Shown here piece after piece: positions 50,691-61,028 of a DNA stretch of 64,000 nucleotides (position 1 is its first letter; every line of letters starts with the position of its first letter). Origin of the DNA: Blastocladiella emersonii ATCC 22665. Taxonomy: Eukaryota > Blastocladiomycota > Blastocladiomycetes > Blastocladiales > Blastocladiaceae. The stretch is from the NCBI GenBank assembly GCA_025594325.1, contig JANHCV010000005.1:27501-91500 (forward strand), in the 5' to 3' direction. The notes beneath the pieces are model-generated. The model searched no databases, was not told the DNA's origin, and worked only from the letters and a program-made list of their open reading frames with translations. The position numbers were made by a program, and so were the translations under genes.

Positions 50691-52349
50691 CTTTTGGTTC
50701 GCGTATACAACAATTGGATGTCTCGGCCTTAGCAGGCCGGACAAACTCTCAACAGGGCCGGGGGAGTCTACAGCCACAGGATCGGTTCCTGCGCTTGGCT
50801 TCAACCTTCTCAACCTCTGTTTCGAGTTTTGCTTCGGTTCACGGATAATTCAGCAGCTGTCACGCACGCACCAAGTTTTTTCGTTTTAAATCGAAGGGAG
50901 TGGAAGTTGTGAAGGCTTGGTGCGCTCAACAGGTGGTCGAGGCCAGACGCGACGCGACGCGACGCGCCACAAGCGTGACCACGCCGCCGCCACACGCAGC
51001 ATTGGCCGCCGTGAAGTGTCGCTCTCGCGAGGGCGGATCAGGTTGAGTTAGACCTGCGTAATGAAGGCTACGGTGAGAAGAGATCCGATGCGTAATTCCT
51101 TGACGCGGACCAGGGTCGTGATCGTAATCGTGCTGCCATACTAGGGCGAGGCGAACGTCGTGACGTGCAAACGATCGCGGTACAAGGCAAGGCATAATGG
51201 CTCAGTCCATGGCCGTATTGAGTCTCCGTCATGAGAGGCGCCGGCCAGTTGCATGCAGTCAAACAGAAGCAGCGCTGGATCACCTGCACTTCAACATGCT
51301 CAGGTCCTGGGTCAGACCGAACTTCAAGCCGCGGGACCTGCGCGGCTCGCTGAGCATAGGCAGACTGATCCTCGTGAAGGTGAGAGTCCTGCCCTTGCTG
51401 CCCCGCCGGCACACGGTAAGCACCCGCGTGTATCCACTCGCGCTGCCCCTGGCCATCCGCTTCGAGCCCAGTCGCCGTGAGAACGGCCCAGGTTGGAGCA
51501 CAACTCGTGCGCTCGCCTTACTCTCTCCTCGTTGCGGTCGTTAGTGCGGTATCCGCAAAGGTTCGGCGAGTGACGCTTCAGGCACACGTCAGAACCCGGC
51601 CGCGCGAGCGCGGATCGCGTCCGACAGCAAGAGTCGCCTGAGGTGGATCCAAGATGCATGGTTCATGAAGCGTTGCTACATCATGTTCACGGCGTCGAAC
51701 GAGGTGCGCGAGGGGAGAGAGAGCGCGCGGCGGCGCGGTGCGGGGGCCTGTCAACGATCCGGCAGAACTCGGGCGCGTGACGAAACAGCGAGTGCGAACG
51801 GAAGCGAACGGCACGTGACGGGGCCCGTCCGCTCAGCGCAGAGTCTGCCGGCAGCTGCTGCCGTCGTCCCCGCGTCGGCCGCGCCTCCTCTCTCCGACAG
51901 TGATGCCCGCCGCTCGTCCTCGGCGCACCACAACGTAGCTCGTCCCACTCGGCGCATCCGACGCACCGCCCTCTGCCGCCGCCGCTGCCGCCGCCCAGCT
52001 CCGCCTCCTCGCGCGAGCCCCGACCGACCCACCGCCCGCTGTCGCCTCCAACTCGACGGCGACCTCCCCACCCTCCCGCGCCCGAGCCAGAGACATCGGC
52101 CCGCCGCCACCCGTTGCTACTTCCATCGACACTCGACTTGTCTTGTTCGGCGCGTTGAGCTCCGTCCCGCCGCCGCGAGTCACTCCTGCCCCCGCCATCA
52201 CCGAGTGCTGGCTGAGTGCGCCTCCACCCCTCGCCTCCTCCTCCTCCATTACCCGTACGTGCGCCGCACCGCGCTCGATCGCCGGACCCCCACGCCGATC
52301 GTCTGCTCACGCTCGCAACCGCACTTCTAGCATCCCCCCGTCCGCCACC
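50691..52349. other. Gene-poor stretch upstream of CRM1
   Basis: About 1.7 kb. The first part is comparatively AT-rich (about 50690-50900) and may hold more of the decayed minus-strand gene (a helical, Lys/Glu-rich fragment near 50790-50830). The last 600 bp is very GC-rich, open in several frames, and probably contains the CRM1 promoter and 5' UTR. No RNA gene seen. Confidence 0.5.
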
Positions 52350-55300
52350 ATGGACCCGCAGTCGCTCCTCGACTTCTCCTTGCCGCTCAACGTCGCGCTG
52401 TTCGACAATGTCGTCAACACCTTCTACCGCTCGCACGGCGCCGAGCAGCAGCAGGCCCAGCAGCTGCTGACCGCCTTCCAGGAGCACCCCGACGCCTGGA
52501 CCCGCGCCGACGCCATCCTCGAGCAGTCGGCCGTCATGCAGTCAAAGTACATTGCCCTGCAGATCCTCGAGCGCCTCGTCCAGATCCGCTGGAAGGTCAT
52601 GGCCCCCGACGCCCGCCTCGGCATCAAGAACTACATTGTCGCCAAGGTCATCTCCGTCTCCTCCAACGACGCCCTCTCGCGCGACAACCGCCAGTTCCTC
52701 GCCAAGCTCAACCTCGTCCTCGTCCAGATCCTCAAGCAGGACTGGCCCCACAACTGGCCAGACTTCATCCCCGAGCTCGTCCGCGCCTCGCGCACCAACG
52801 TGCCCCTCTGCGAGAACAACATGGCCATCCTCAAGCTGCTGTCCGAGGAGATCTTCGACTTCTCGGCCGAGGAGATGACCCAGACCAAGGCACGCACCCT
52901 CAAGCAGCAGATGTGCGGCGAGTTCTCCGAGGTCTTCTCGCTGTGCCTCGAGGTCCTGCAGGCCTCCAACTCGCCCTCGCTCGTCAAGGCCACCCTCGCC
53001 ACCCTCCTGCGCTTCCTCAACTGGATCCCGCTCGGCTACATTTTCCAGACCGAGCTCATCCCGCTCCTCACCTCGCGCTTCCTCGAGCCCGCCATGTTCC
53101 GCAACCTCACCCTCAAGTGCCTCACCGAGATCGCCGCCCTCGACGTGCCCGCCGGCTCCGACGCGGCGCCCGACCTCGCCGAGCCCTACACGGTCCTCTT
53201 CCGCAACACCATGGACGCCATCGCGCGCGCCGTGCCCGCCACCGCCAACTTCGCCGCCGCCTACGAGAACGGGTCCGACCAGGACCAGGAGTTTGTCCAG
53301 AACCTCGCCCAGTTCCTCGTCACCTTCCTCGCCAAGCACGCCGCCGTCGCCGAGCGCGCCATCCCCGACGCCGCCATCCTCGCCAACCAGTACGTGGTCA
53401 GCATCGCCTACGTCGACGACCGCGAGGTCTTCAAGGTGTGCCTCGAGTACTGGACCAAGTGGGTCGCCGACATGTACGAGGAGATGCAGCAGGCTGCCGG
53501 CAAGGTCGCCGCCGCCTCGGCCGCTGTCGGGAACGGCGCCGGCATCGGCCTGCTCAACCTCGGCACGCCCTCGGCCCCCGCCGCCGCACCCGCCGTCCCG
53601 CGCATCCGCAAGGACGTGTACGCGTCCATCCTGGTCCAGCTGCGCCGCGTCTCCATCGAGCGCATGGTCAAGCCCGAGGAGGTGCTCGTGGTCGAGAACG
53701 ACGACGGCCAGATTGTGCGCGAGGCCATGAAGGAGGTGGACACGATCGTGCTGTACAAGTCGATGCGCGAGGTGCTCGTGTACCTGACGCACCTCGACCC
53801 CTTCAACACCGAGGACATCATGCTCGAGAAGCTGCAGCGCCAGATCGACGGGTCCGAGTGGTCGTGGAGCAACCTCAACCAGCTGTGCTGGGCCGTCGGC
53901 AGCATCTCGGGCGCCATGTCCGAGGACCACGAGAAGAACTTCCTCGTCCAGGTCATCAAGGAGCTGCTCGGCCTCGTCGACCAGAAGAAGGGCAAGGACA
54001 ACAAGGCCGTGGTCGCCGCCAACATCATGTACGTGGTCGGCCAGTACCCGCGCTTCCTCAAGGCGCACTGGCGCTTCCTCAAGACGGTCGTCAAGAAGCT
54101 GTTCGAGTTCATGCACGAGCTGCACGAGGGCGTCCAGGACATGGCGTGCGACACGTACATCAAGATCGCGCAGAAGACGCGCAAGCACTTTGTCGTGCAG
54201 CAGCCCGGCGAGACCATGCCGTTCATTGACGAGATCCTGGCCCACCTCGGCGAGCACACGCAGGACCTGCAGCCGCAGCAGATCAGCGTCTTCTTCGAGG
54301 CCACGGGCCACCTCATTGCGGCGCAGCTCAACCGCCCCGTGCAGGAGCGGCTCGTGCACGACCTCATGGCGCTGCCCAACACGGCGTGGGACGCGATCAT
54401 GGCGCAGGCCGCCGGCGGCGCGCCCGTGCTCGACGACACGGACACGGTCAAGTCGCTCGCCAACGTGCTGCGCATCAACACGGCGGCGTGCTCGGCCATC
54501 GGCGCCGGGTTCCGCAAGCAGATCGAGAAGATCTACCTCGACATGCTCGGAATGTACCGCGCGGCCTCGGGCAGCATCCTGCGCTCGCTGCAGCATGACT
54601 CGGCGACGGGCTTCGCGCGCCCGCTGGTGCGCAGCCTGCGCGCCATCAAGAAGGAGTCGCTGCGCCTCGTCGAGACGTACACGGCGCGCGCCGCGCCCGA
54701 GGACCTCAACGTGCTCGCGACGGACATGGTGCCGCTGCTGCTCGACGCGTGCCTCGGCGACTACGCGGGCAACCCGCCGCAGACGCGCGACGCCGAGGTG
54801 CTGCACGTGATTGCCAGCATCGTCAACAAGCTGGGCCGGCTCATGAACTCGCAGGTCGGGCCGATCCTGCAGTCCGTGTTCGCGTGCACGCTCGAGATGA
54901 TCAACAAGGAGATGGTCGAGTACCCGGAGCACCGCACGGGCTTCTTCAAGCTGCTCGAGGCGCTGGTCAAGCACTGCTTCGACGCGATCGTGCTGCTGCC
55001 GGCGGACCTGTTCCAGCAGGTGATGAACTCGGTGATCTGGGGGTTCAAGCACACGATGCGCGACATTGGCAACCGGTCGCTGGTCATTGTCGAGGACCTG
55101 CTCGAGAACTTCTCCAAGGCGCCCGCGGACGTGGCCAACGCCTTCTACCAGCAGTACTACCTGCAGCTGCTGTCGGACGTGTTCTTTGTGCTCACGGACC
55201 GCGAGCACAAGGCCGGGTTCAGCAGCCAGACCAAGGTGCTCGCGCGGCTCATGTACATTGTGACGTCGGGCCAGCTGCAGGCGCCGCTCGCGCCCGCGGC

Positions 55301-55631
55301 GGCCAACGGCGGCGTGGCGGGCGAGCCCAACATCGCGTTCCTCCGCGGGCACCTCACGACGATGCTGCAGAACGCGTTCCCGCACGTGTCGCCCAAGGCG
55401 ATCAACGTCATCGTCGTGGGCCTGCTTGAGCTCAACGCGGACGCGGCCAAGTTCAAGCCGCACGTGCGCGACTTTTTGATCCAGCTCAAGGAGTACGTCG
55501 GCGACGCCGACGACTTGTACCTCGAGGAGCGCGAGCGCGAGATCGCCCAGCAGCGCCAGGCGCAGCTCCAGGCCGCGCTTCGGATCCCCGGCCTCGTCAA
55601 GCCAAGCGAGCAGGACGACGACGAAGATTAG
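52350..55631 (+). CDS. CRM1: Exportin-1 (CRM1/XPO1)
   Basis: Karyopherin that carries leucine-rich NES cargoes out of the nucleus with Ran-GTP. Intronless, 1093 residues (yeast 1084). It starts MDPQSLLDFSLPLNVALFD, has the importin-beta N-terminal domain (about 35-105), the NES-groove region with NQLCWAVGSISGAM and KGKDNKAVVAANIMYVVGQY, and the CRM1 C-terminal domain with YPEHRTGFFKLLEALVKHCF and FPHVSPKAINVIVVGLLELN. Cys513 aligns with the leptomycin-B-reactive cysteine of human (Cys528) and fission yeast CRM1; budding yeast has Thr there. The ATG at 52350 lies in CCACCATGG. The open frame extends upstream to 52143, but that text does not look conserved. Confidence 0.98.
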   Translation: MDPQSLLDFSLPLNVALFDNVVNTFYRSHGAEQQQAQQLLTAFQEHPDAWTRADAILEQSAVMQSKYIALQILERLVQIRWKVMAPDARLGIKNYIVAKVISVSSNDALSRDNRQFLAKLNLVLVQILKQDWPHNWPDFIPELVRASRTNVPLCENNMAILKLLSEEIFDFSAEEMTQTKARTLKQQMCGEFSEVFSLCLEVLQASNSPSLVKATLATLLRFLNWIPLGYIFQTELIPLLTSRFLEPAMFRNLTLKCLTEIAALDVPAGSDAAPDLAEPYTVLFRNTMDAIARAVPATANFAAAYENGSDQDQEFVQNLAQFLVTFLAKHAAVAERAIPDAAILANQYVVSIAYVDDREVFKVCLEYWTKWVADMYEEMQQAAGKVAAASAAVGNGAGIGLLNLGTPSAPAAAPAVPRIRKDVYASILVQLRRVSIERMVKPEEVLVVENDDGQIVREAMKEVDTIVLYKSMREVLVYLTHLDPFNTEDIMLEKLQRQIDGSEWSWSNLNQLCWAVGSISGAMSEDHEKNFLVQVIKELLGLVDQKKGKDNKAVVAANIMYVVGQYPRFLKAHWRFLKTVVKKLFEFMHELHEGVQDMACDTYIKIAQKTRKHFVVQQPGETMPFIDEILAHLGEHTQDLQPQQISVFFEATGHLIAAQLNRPVQERLVHDLMALPNTAWDAIMAQAAGGAPVLDDTDTVKSLANVLRINTAACSAIGAGFRKQIEKIYLDMLGMYRAASGSILRSLQHDSATGFARPLVRSLRAIKKESLRLVETYTARAAPEDLNVLATDMVPLLLDACLGDYAGNPPQTRDAEVLHVIASIVNKLGRLMNSQVGPILQSVFACTLEMINKEMVEYPEHRTGFFKLLEALVKHCFDAIVLLPADLFQQVMNSVIWGFKHTMRDIGNRSLVIVEDLLENFSKAPADVANAFYQQYYLQLLSDVFFVLTDREHKAGFSSQTKVLARLMYIVTSGQLQAPLAPAAANGGVAGEPNIAFLRGHLTTMLQNAFPHVSPKAINVIVVGLLELNADAAKFKPHVRDFLIQLKEYVGDADDLYLEEREREIAQQRQAQLQAALRIPGLVKPSEQDDDED

Positions 55632-56270
55632 GTGGTGTCGTGTACGATGCGTGTGTGTGAATCGGTTTTGAGTATATCATCAGCAAGTACCTTATGGCAT
55701 CCCTCCCTTTGGCTCGGCTATGGTTCGTGTAAGGTTGGTTTGCACGCGCGCGGATCGGCGTTTCAACGCGCTGTGGTTGGCCGCGAACAACACGTCGGAT
55801 CAGTGCGCCCATCACGGCCGCGAGTCGCGCGCGAGCCGATGCAGCTCCTTCAACTTCGACCTCGGCCTCGATGGCCGCCGTGAGCGGACCCCGTTCCTGG
55901 ACCCGCGCGGCGTGCTCATTCCCATGGCCACGGCGATGACTCTCGTCGGGCGTGACCTCGCTTGCCTGCCCGTCTCCGTCGCGCGCGGGAGACCACCGCA
56001 CGCTCACGATGGTCATGGCCCACACATCATCGTCCTCGAAAGAGCGGGACACCCTGTCCCCAACCGATGATGGGATGGACAAGGGCCGAATTCGGTGGGT
56101 CCGCACGTTTTGCCACCGTCGGCCCTGGCCGCGGGTACAAAAGCGCTCCGCCGACCCGATCCCCGCTCTCTCCTCGGCCTCCATTGCATCACGAGCGATT
56201 ACACGGACCAAGTATGGATCAACTAGCGATGCTCCGCCGGCAAATGCTAACGGCGTTGATGTAGTCCACG
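55632..56270. other. Intergenic, CRM1 to ABCC transporter 2
   Basis: 639 bp. It begins with a T/A-rich probable 3' end of CRM1 (about 55640-55700). Near the far end, TACAAAAG at about 56137 may be a weak TATA-like element for the transporter. Open frames on both strands at 55720-56070 have no family resemblance and were not called. Confidence 0.5.
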
Positions 56271-59200
56271 ATGGGAGGCTACCGTCGCGTCACGGGCGCC
56301 GCCCGCCGCGGCTCCGATGCTGCTGGCCACGGCGACGTCAACCAGCAGAGCTCCACGGCCGCTGAACCCGTCCGCGGGTGGCGGTACTGGCTCGGGTCCA
56401 TCTTATTCTTCCAGGTCTCCAAGCTCGTCAAGGACGGGTCCGACGGGACCATCGCGTCCGAGGACATGCTCAACATCACGTACGCGCACCGACAGCCTCG
56501 TTTGAGCCGCGGTGACTGATCCCGCGCGTGCCGTGTAGCAACGAGGAGCGCGCCGACTACCTCGGCAGCCGGCTCGGCGAGATCTGGCACGCCCAGCCCG
56601 CAGGCTCGCGCAGTATGTGGCGCGCGCTGGTACGTGGATCGGTTTGCTCGTGTGCTGCGCCTCATGCAGTCTCGAGATACTAACGGCGGCCACGACGTCG
56701 CGTAGTTCTCCATGTTCGGCGCCCGGTACATTGGCGTGTCGCTGCTGGCCATCCTGGCGTCGTGGTCCAAGCTGTCGGCCGCCATCTTCCTCGGCCAGTT
56801 CATCCTGTTCCTGCAGGATCCAGCGGCCCCGACGCACACGGGCATCCTGTACGGCGCGGCGCTGGGCACGGCCATGCTCACGTTCGCCGTGGTCGAGTCG
56901 CAGTTCATGATCTATTCGACGCAGCTCGGGATCCGCGCGCGCGTCTCGGTGCTCTCGTTCCTATACTCGCACATGCTGGCCGTCAACGCGGCCGACCTGC
57001 CGCCCGCGGGGCAGACGCTCAACGTCGTGTCCAACGACGCGCAGCGGCTCGAGGACGCAGCGCCGTTCCTCATGTTCCTCGTCCTGGCCCCGCTCGAGAC
57101 CGTCACAGCGTTCGCGGCCACCACCTTCTACATTGGCTTCCAGCCCGCACTCGCCGGGTTTGGCACGCTGTCCGCGCTCATTCTGCTGCTTTCGTCCAAC
57201 TCGCGCCTGTTCAACCGACTGCGCCGGCAGCTCGTCGAGGCGCGCGACCAGCGGACCAAGGTCCTTTCAGACATGTTCCGGTCCATGGAGGTCATCAAAT
57301 TGTACAGCTGGGCCGCGCCGTTCGTCGACAAGGTGCTCGCGTTCCGCGCCGTCGAGATGCGCGTCTTCTACAAGTGGTACGGGCTCAAGGGCATCAACGG
57401 CGGCATGTACTGGAGCGCCGTCGGGTTCATGTCCGTGGCCGCCTTCTTCATCTACGTCTTCGTCCTCGACCAGCCGCTCTCGACCGACATTGTCTTCACG
57501 TCCATGCTCCTCTTCACGTCGGTCCGCGAGAACATGGCGTGGCGCATCCCGCGCGCCTTCGAGCTGCTCGCCGAGCTTCGCGTGTCCATGCACCGCCTCG
57601 AGTCGTTCCTCGCCATCTCGGCGCGCGAGGTGCACCCCGCCCCCGCTTCTGCTGCGACCACGGACGGCGCCGACGCGGACACGGTCCTCGAGATCGCCGA
57701 CGCGACGCTCGCGTGGCACCCGAACCGCGCGCCGGTCCTGTCGGGCGTCAACGTCACGGTTCGCCGCGGCGAGCTCGTCGCCGTCGTCGGTTCGGTCGGC
57801 TCCTCCAAGACGTCGCTGCTGCGCGCGGTCCTCGGCCATCTGCACCTCGTATCCGGCACCATTCGCGCCGCGCGCGTGTCGTACGCGCCCCAATCCGTCT
57901 ACGTCGTGGGCGGGACCGTGCGCGACAACATACTTCTGACCAGCGACCCGTCCACCGCCGCCACGGCCGTCGTCGACGAGGCCCGCCTGCGCCGCGTCGT
58001 CGACGTGTGCCAGCTCGCGCCTGACCTCGCGCGGTGGGCCAACGGGCTCGACACGTACCTCGGGAGCCGCGCGCAGTCGGCGTCGGGCGGGCAGCGTGCG
58101 CGGCTCGCCCTCGCGCGCGCCCTGTACCAGCGCGCGGACCTGTACCTGCTCGACGACATTTTCGGCCCGCTGGACGCCAAGACGTCGGCGGCTATTTTTG
58201 TGGGATTGCGCGAGTTCCTCGTCGAGAGCAAGGCGGCCGCGGTCCTCGTCACGCACCACCTCGGCGCCGTCGTCCAGTGCGACGCGGCCATTTACACGGC
58301 GCGCGGCCGCGTGCTCGCGCAGGGCGGGTACCAAGCCGTCGTCGGCGCGGCGGTCCAGCACGAGCCCGAGTTTGCCCGCATGCTCGAGGAGTACGCCATG
58401 GCCGCGGGGTCGGGTGCCGGTGGGCGCGACGCGGGGAACGGGGACGCGGCACCGCGCGACGTTGCCGCCGCTGGTCCACCGGCTGCTGGTCTCGACGGCG
58501 CCATTGACGACGAGGACGACGACGATGCGGACGCGGACGAGGGCGCTGAGACGGCGGCCGCGGGCATGGACTTTTCGCTGTTCCTGCAGTTCCTCAAGCT
58601 CAGCGGGTCCAAGTGGATGCTGACCGGGTCGGTGATCCTCGGCGTGGCTACGTGCGCGGTGCAGGCCGTGGCCGACTGGTGGCTGGCCGAGTGGGCGAGC
58701 GAGCCGACGCGGGCGGGGCAGGTCGACCCGCTGCACTGGACCGTGTTCCTGGCGCTGATCCTGTGCGTGCCGCCGGTCGCGCTGCTGTCGGCGTACGGGT
58801 TCTACGTCGTGATCATCGCGGCGTCGCGCGCGCTGTTCGCGCGCATGATCCAGAACCTCGTCAAGGCGTCGCCGCGCTTCTTCGCCCTCAACCCGCCCGG
58901 CCGCATCATGAACCGCGCCGTCAAGGACGCGTCGCAGGTCGACGAGGTGCTGCCCGACGCCTTTGCCGACGTGCTGCGCCTGTGGATCTACATGCTGACC
59001 ATCATCGTGACGGTGGTGATCGCGGTGCCGTACGTGCTGCTGGCCATCGTGCCCGTGGCCGGCGCGTTCTGGGTGCTGCGCGGCATGTACGTGCGGAGCA
59101 ACGGGCAGGTGCGGCGGCTCGAGGCGCTCAGCCGGTCGCCGCTGTACTCGCACCTCGTCAGCACCGTCGAGGGCCTCACCACGGTCACGGCGCTGCAGCG

Positions 59201-60407
59201 CGAGCGCCAGTACACGCGCACATTCTGCGCCCGCGTTGACGACAACACGCGCGCGCTGCTCTCCTTTTACACGGTCGAGCGGTGGCTGTGCCTGCGCGTC
59301 GACGCGCTCGCGTGCGCCATCATCTACACCGCGGCAGGGCTCATGGTCGCCCTGAAGCCAACTCTCGCGCTCGGGATCGCGTCCTTGGCGCAGATGTACA
59401 TCCTCTCGCTCGTGGATTCTCTCCAGTACAACGTGCGCAAGTCGGCCGAGATGGCGCTCCAGCTGATCTCGGTGCAGCGCATGCTCGAGTACGCGCACGA
59501 CATTCCGCTCGAGGGCGACCAAGCCACGGCCGCGGACGTGCACCTGCCCGCCGACTGGCCGAGCCGCGGTGTGGTCGAGTTCCAGGACGTGACGCTCACG
59601 TACGAGGGCAGCGACCGACCGGCGCTGTCGGGCGTGTCGTTCGCGACGCAGGCGGGCGAGTCGCTCAGCCTGGTCGGTCGCACGGGTTCCGGCAAGTCGT
59701 CCGTGCTCAACGCGCTGTTCCGTACGGCCGAGATCGCGGCGCCGTCGCGGATCCTGATCGACGGGGTCGACATTGCGCGGGTCGGGCTGCACGACCTGCG
59801 GAGCCGACTGGCGATCATCCCGCAGGCCGTGTTCCAGTTCCACGGCAGCGTGCGGTTCAACCTCGACCCGTGCGGGGTGCACTCGGACGCGGCGCTGTGG
59901 GAGGTGCTGTCGCGGGTCGAGCTGCGCGACGTGGTGGCCGGGTACGACGGCACGCTCGACGCCGAGCCGGGGTTCTCGGCGGGCGAGGGCCAGCTGCTGC
60001 AGCTCGCGCGCGTGCTGCTGCGGCCCAACGTGCGGGTTCTGGTACGTTTGATACGTCTCCCTCGCCCGAACCACGCTGACGCTCACGCTCACGACCACGA
60101 CCCCGGATGTCGGTAGGTGCTCGACGAGTGCAGCAGCAACATCGACAAGATCACCGAGGGCGTGCTGCAGCGGACGCTGCGCGAGCAGTTCCGCGAGTGC
60201 ACGGTGATCACGGTCGCGCACCGAATCGAGACGGTCATCGACAGCGACAAGGTGTGCGTGCTTGACCAGGGCCGCGTGCAGGAGCTCGGCGCGCCCGCGG
60301 CGCTGCTGGCGGACCCCGAGTCCAAGTTCCGCAAGATCGCCGAGGAGGGCATGGGGACCGAGAAGCTGGCGCGGTTCATGGCGGGCAAGGCCGACAAGTC
60401 CGAGTGA
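56271..60407 (+). CDS. ABC transporter, subfamily C (MRP4-like layout), transporter 2
   Basis: Exons: 56271-56479, 56539-56629, 56706-60041, 60117-60407 (1309 codons with stop, 1308 residues); introns of 59, 76 and 75 nt. It lacks the N-terminal TMD0 and has the short ABCC layout: TMD1, NBD1, TMD2, NBD2. NBD1 (about 430-640): Walker A reads GSVGSSKTSLL, with Ser in place of the usual second-to-last Gly; signature SASGGQRARLALARAL; Walker B YLLDDIFGPLD. An acidic linker follows. NBD2 (about 1060-1290): Walker A GRTGSGKSS, Q-loop IPQAVFQFHGSVRFNLDP, signature FSAGEGQLLQLARVLL, Walker B RVLVLDECSSNID across the last intron, and H-loop VAHRIET. TMD2 shows the ABCC text RFFALNPPGRIMNRAVKD. Likely exports organic anions or conjugates. 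Confidence 0.93.
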
Positions 60408-60516
60408 GCGGGCCGATGGGGGGAGACGGACGGTAGTGGAATACACAGAACAGATAGTGATAAAAAATCTACATGGGGTGGAGACAACAGCCGGGGGCGG
60501 GCAGGGACGCTCGCGC

Positions 60517-60660
60517 TTAGACGGCGAGCCAGTTGCCGTAGGCGTTGAAGGCGAACACGGCGCCGGCGAACACGGTCGACGAGACGAGGATCGAGATGTT
60601 GCCCGGGATGTGCTCGGGGGCCATGAGCTGGTGCTGGATGGACTGGAGGAGCGAGGCCAT
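60517..60660 (-). CDS. 47-residue single-pass membrane protein
   Basis: Minus strand, ATG at 60660, TAA at 60517-60519. An amphipathic N-terminus (MASLLQSIQHQLMAPEHI) precedes one hydrophobic segment (ISILVSSTVFAGAVFAFNAY) and a short tail ending in NWLAV. The size and layout resemble tail-anchored mitochondrial or ER accessory subunits, but no family is recognised. A plausible 5' UTR intron lies at 60682-60755: GTGCGC donor, CTAAC branch-like motif, CGCAG acceptor. It shares its upstream region with MCM6 and converges on ABCC transporter 2 (109-bp gap). The clean fungal codon usage and the intron argue for a real gene despite its length. Confidence 0.65.
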   Translation of the reverse strand: MASLLQSIQHQLMAPEHIPGNISILVSSTVFAGAVFAFNAYGNWLAV

Positions 60661-61028
60661 GGCGGATTCAATGACGGGGTGCTGCGGGCGCGCGCGGGCC
60701 GGCGGTTAGCACAAGTGTTCATTGCAGGTAGTCCATGAGCGAATCCATTGCGCACCTTGGCGGTACGGCGCTGCGTTGCGTGGAGGGGCAGCGAGCGGAG
60801 AGGGCCGCGGCCTTGTTGGTCGGCCGGGCAAAGGCGCACGTGTCGCAGCCTGATGCCCGGCCGCGCGTCGATCCCTGCTGCGTCGCTGCGTCGCACGGGC
60901 CGCCGTCCCGCTCGTCGCGTCCCCCTCCCCCTCCCTCGCGCTCCCCACCATCTGATCGGCCCCGCTCGGCGCCGCATGCATCGCTTCTTCCCGGACCGCC
61001 GCTGATCGGCCGACGCACAACTCCCACC
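60661..61028. promoter_or_regulatory. Shared upstream region, small membrane protein / MCM6
   Basis: 368 bp between divergent start codons, including the proposed 5' UTR intron of the small gene. No MluI cell-cycle box (ACGCGT), which often controls MCM genes in yeasts, was found. A CT-rich tract lies at about 60918-60950. Confidence 0.5.

Noticed and set aside
52143-52349. Upstream in-frame extension of CRM1
   Set aside because: MDPQSLLDFSLPLN at 52350 is where family similarity begins, with a good ATG context; the upstream part is low-complexity.
55720-56070. Possible small gene between CRM1 and ABCC transporter 2
   Set aside because: Both strands give equally plausible frames with no motif and no splice support.
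56210-56262. An ATG at 56215 upstream of ABCC transporter 2 as its start
   Set aside because: Its frame ends at a TAG after about 16 codons; the ATG at 56271 joins in phase through two introns.
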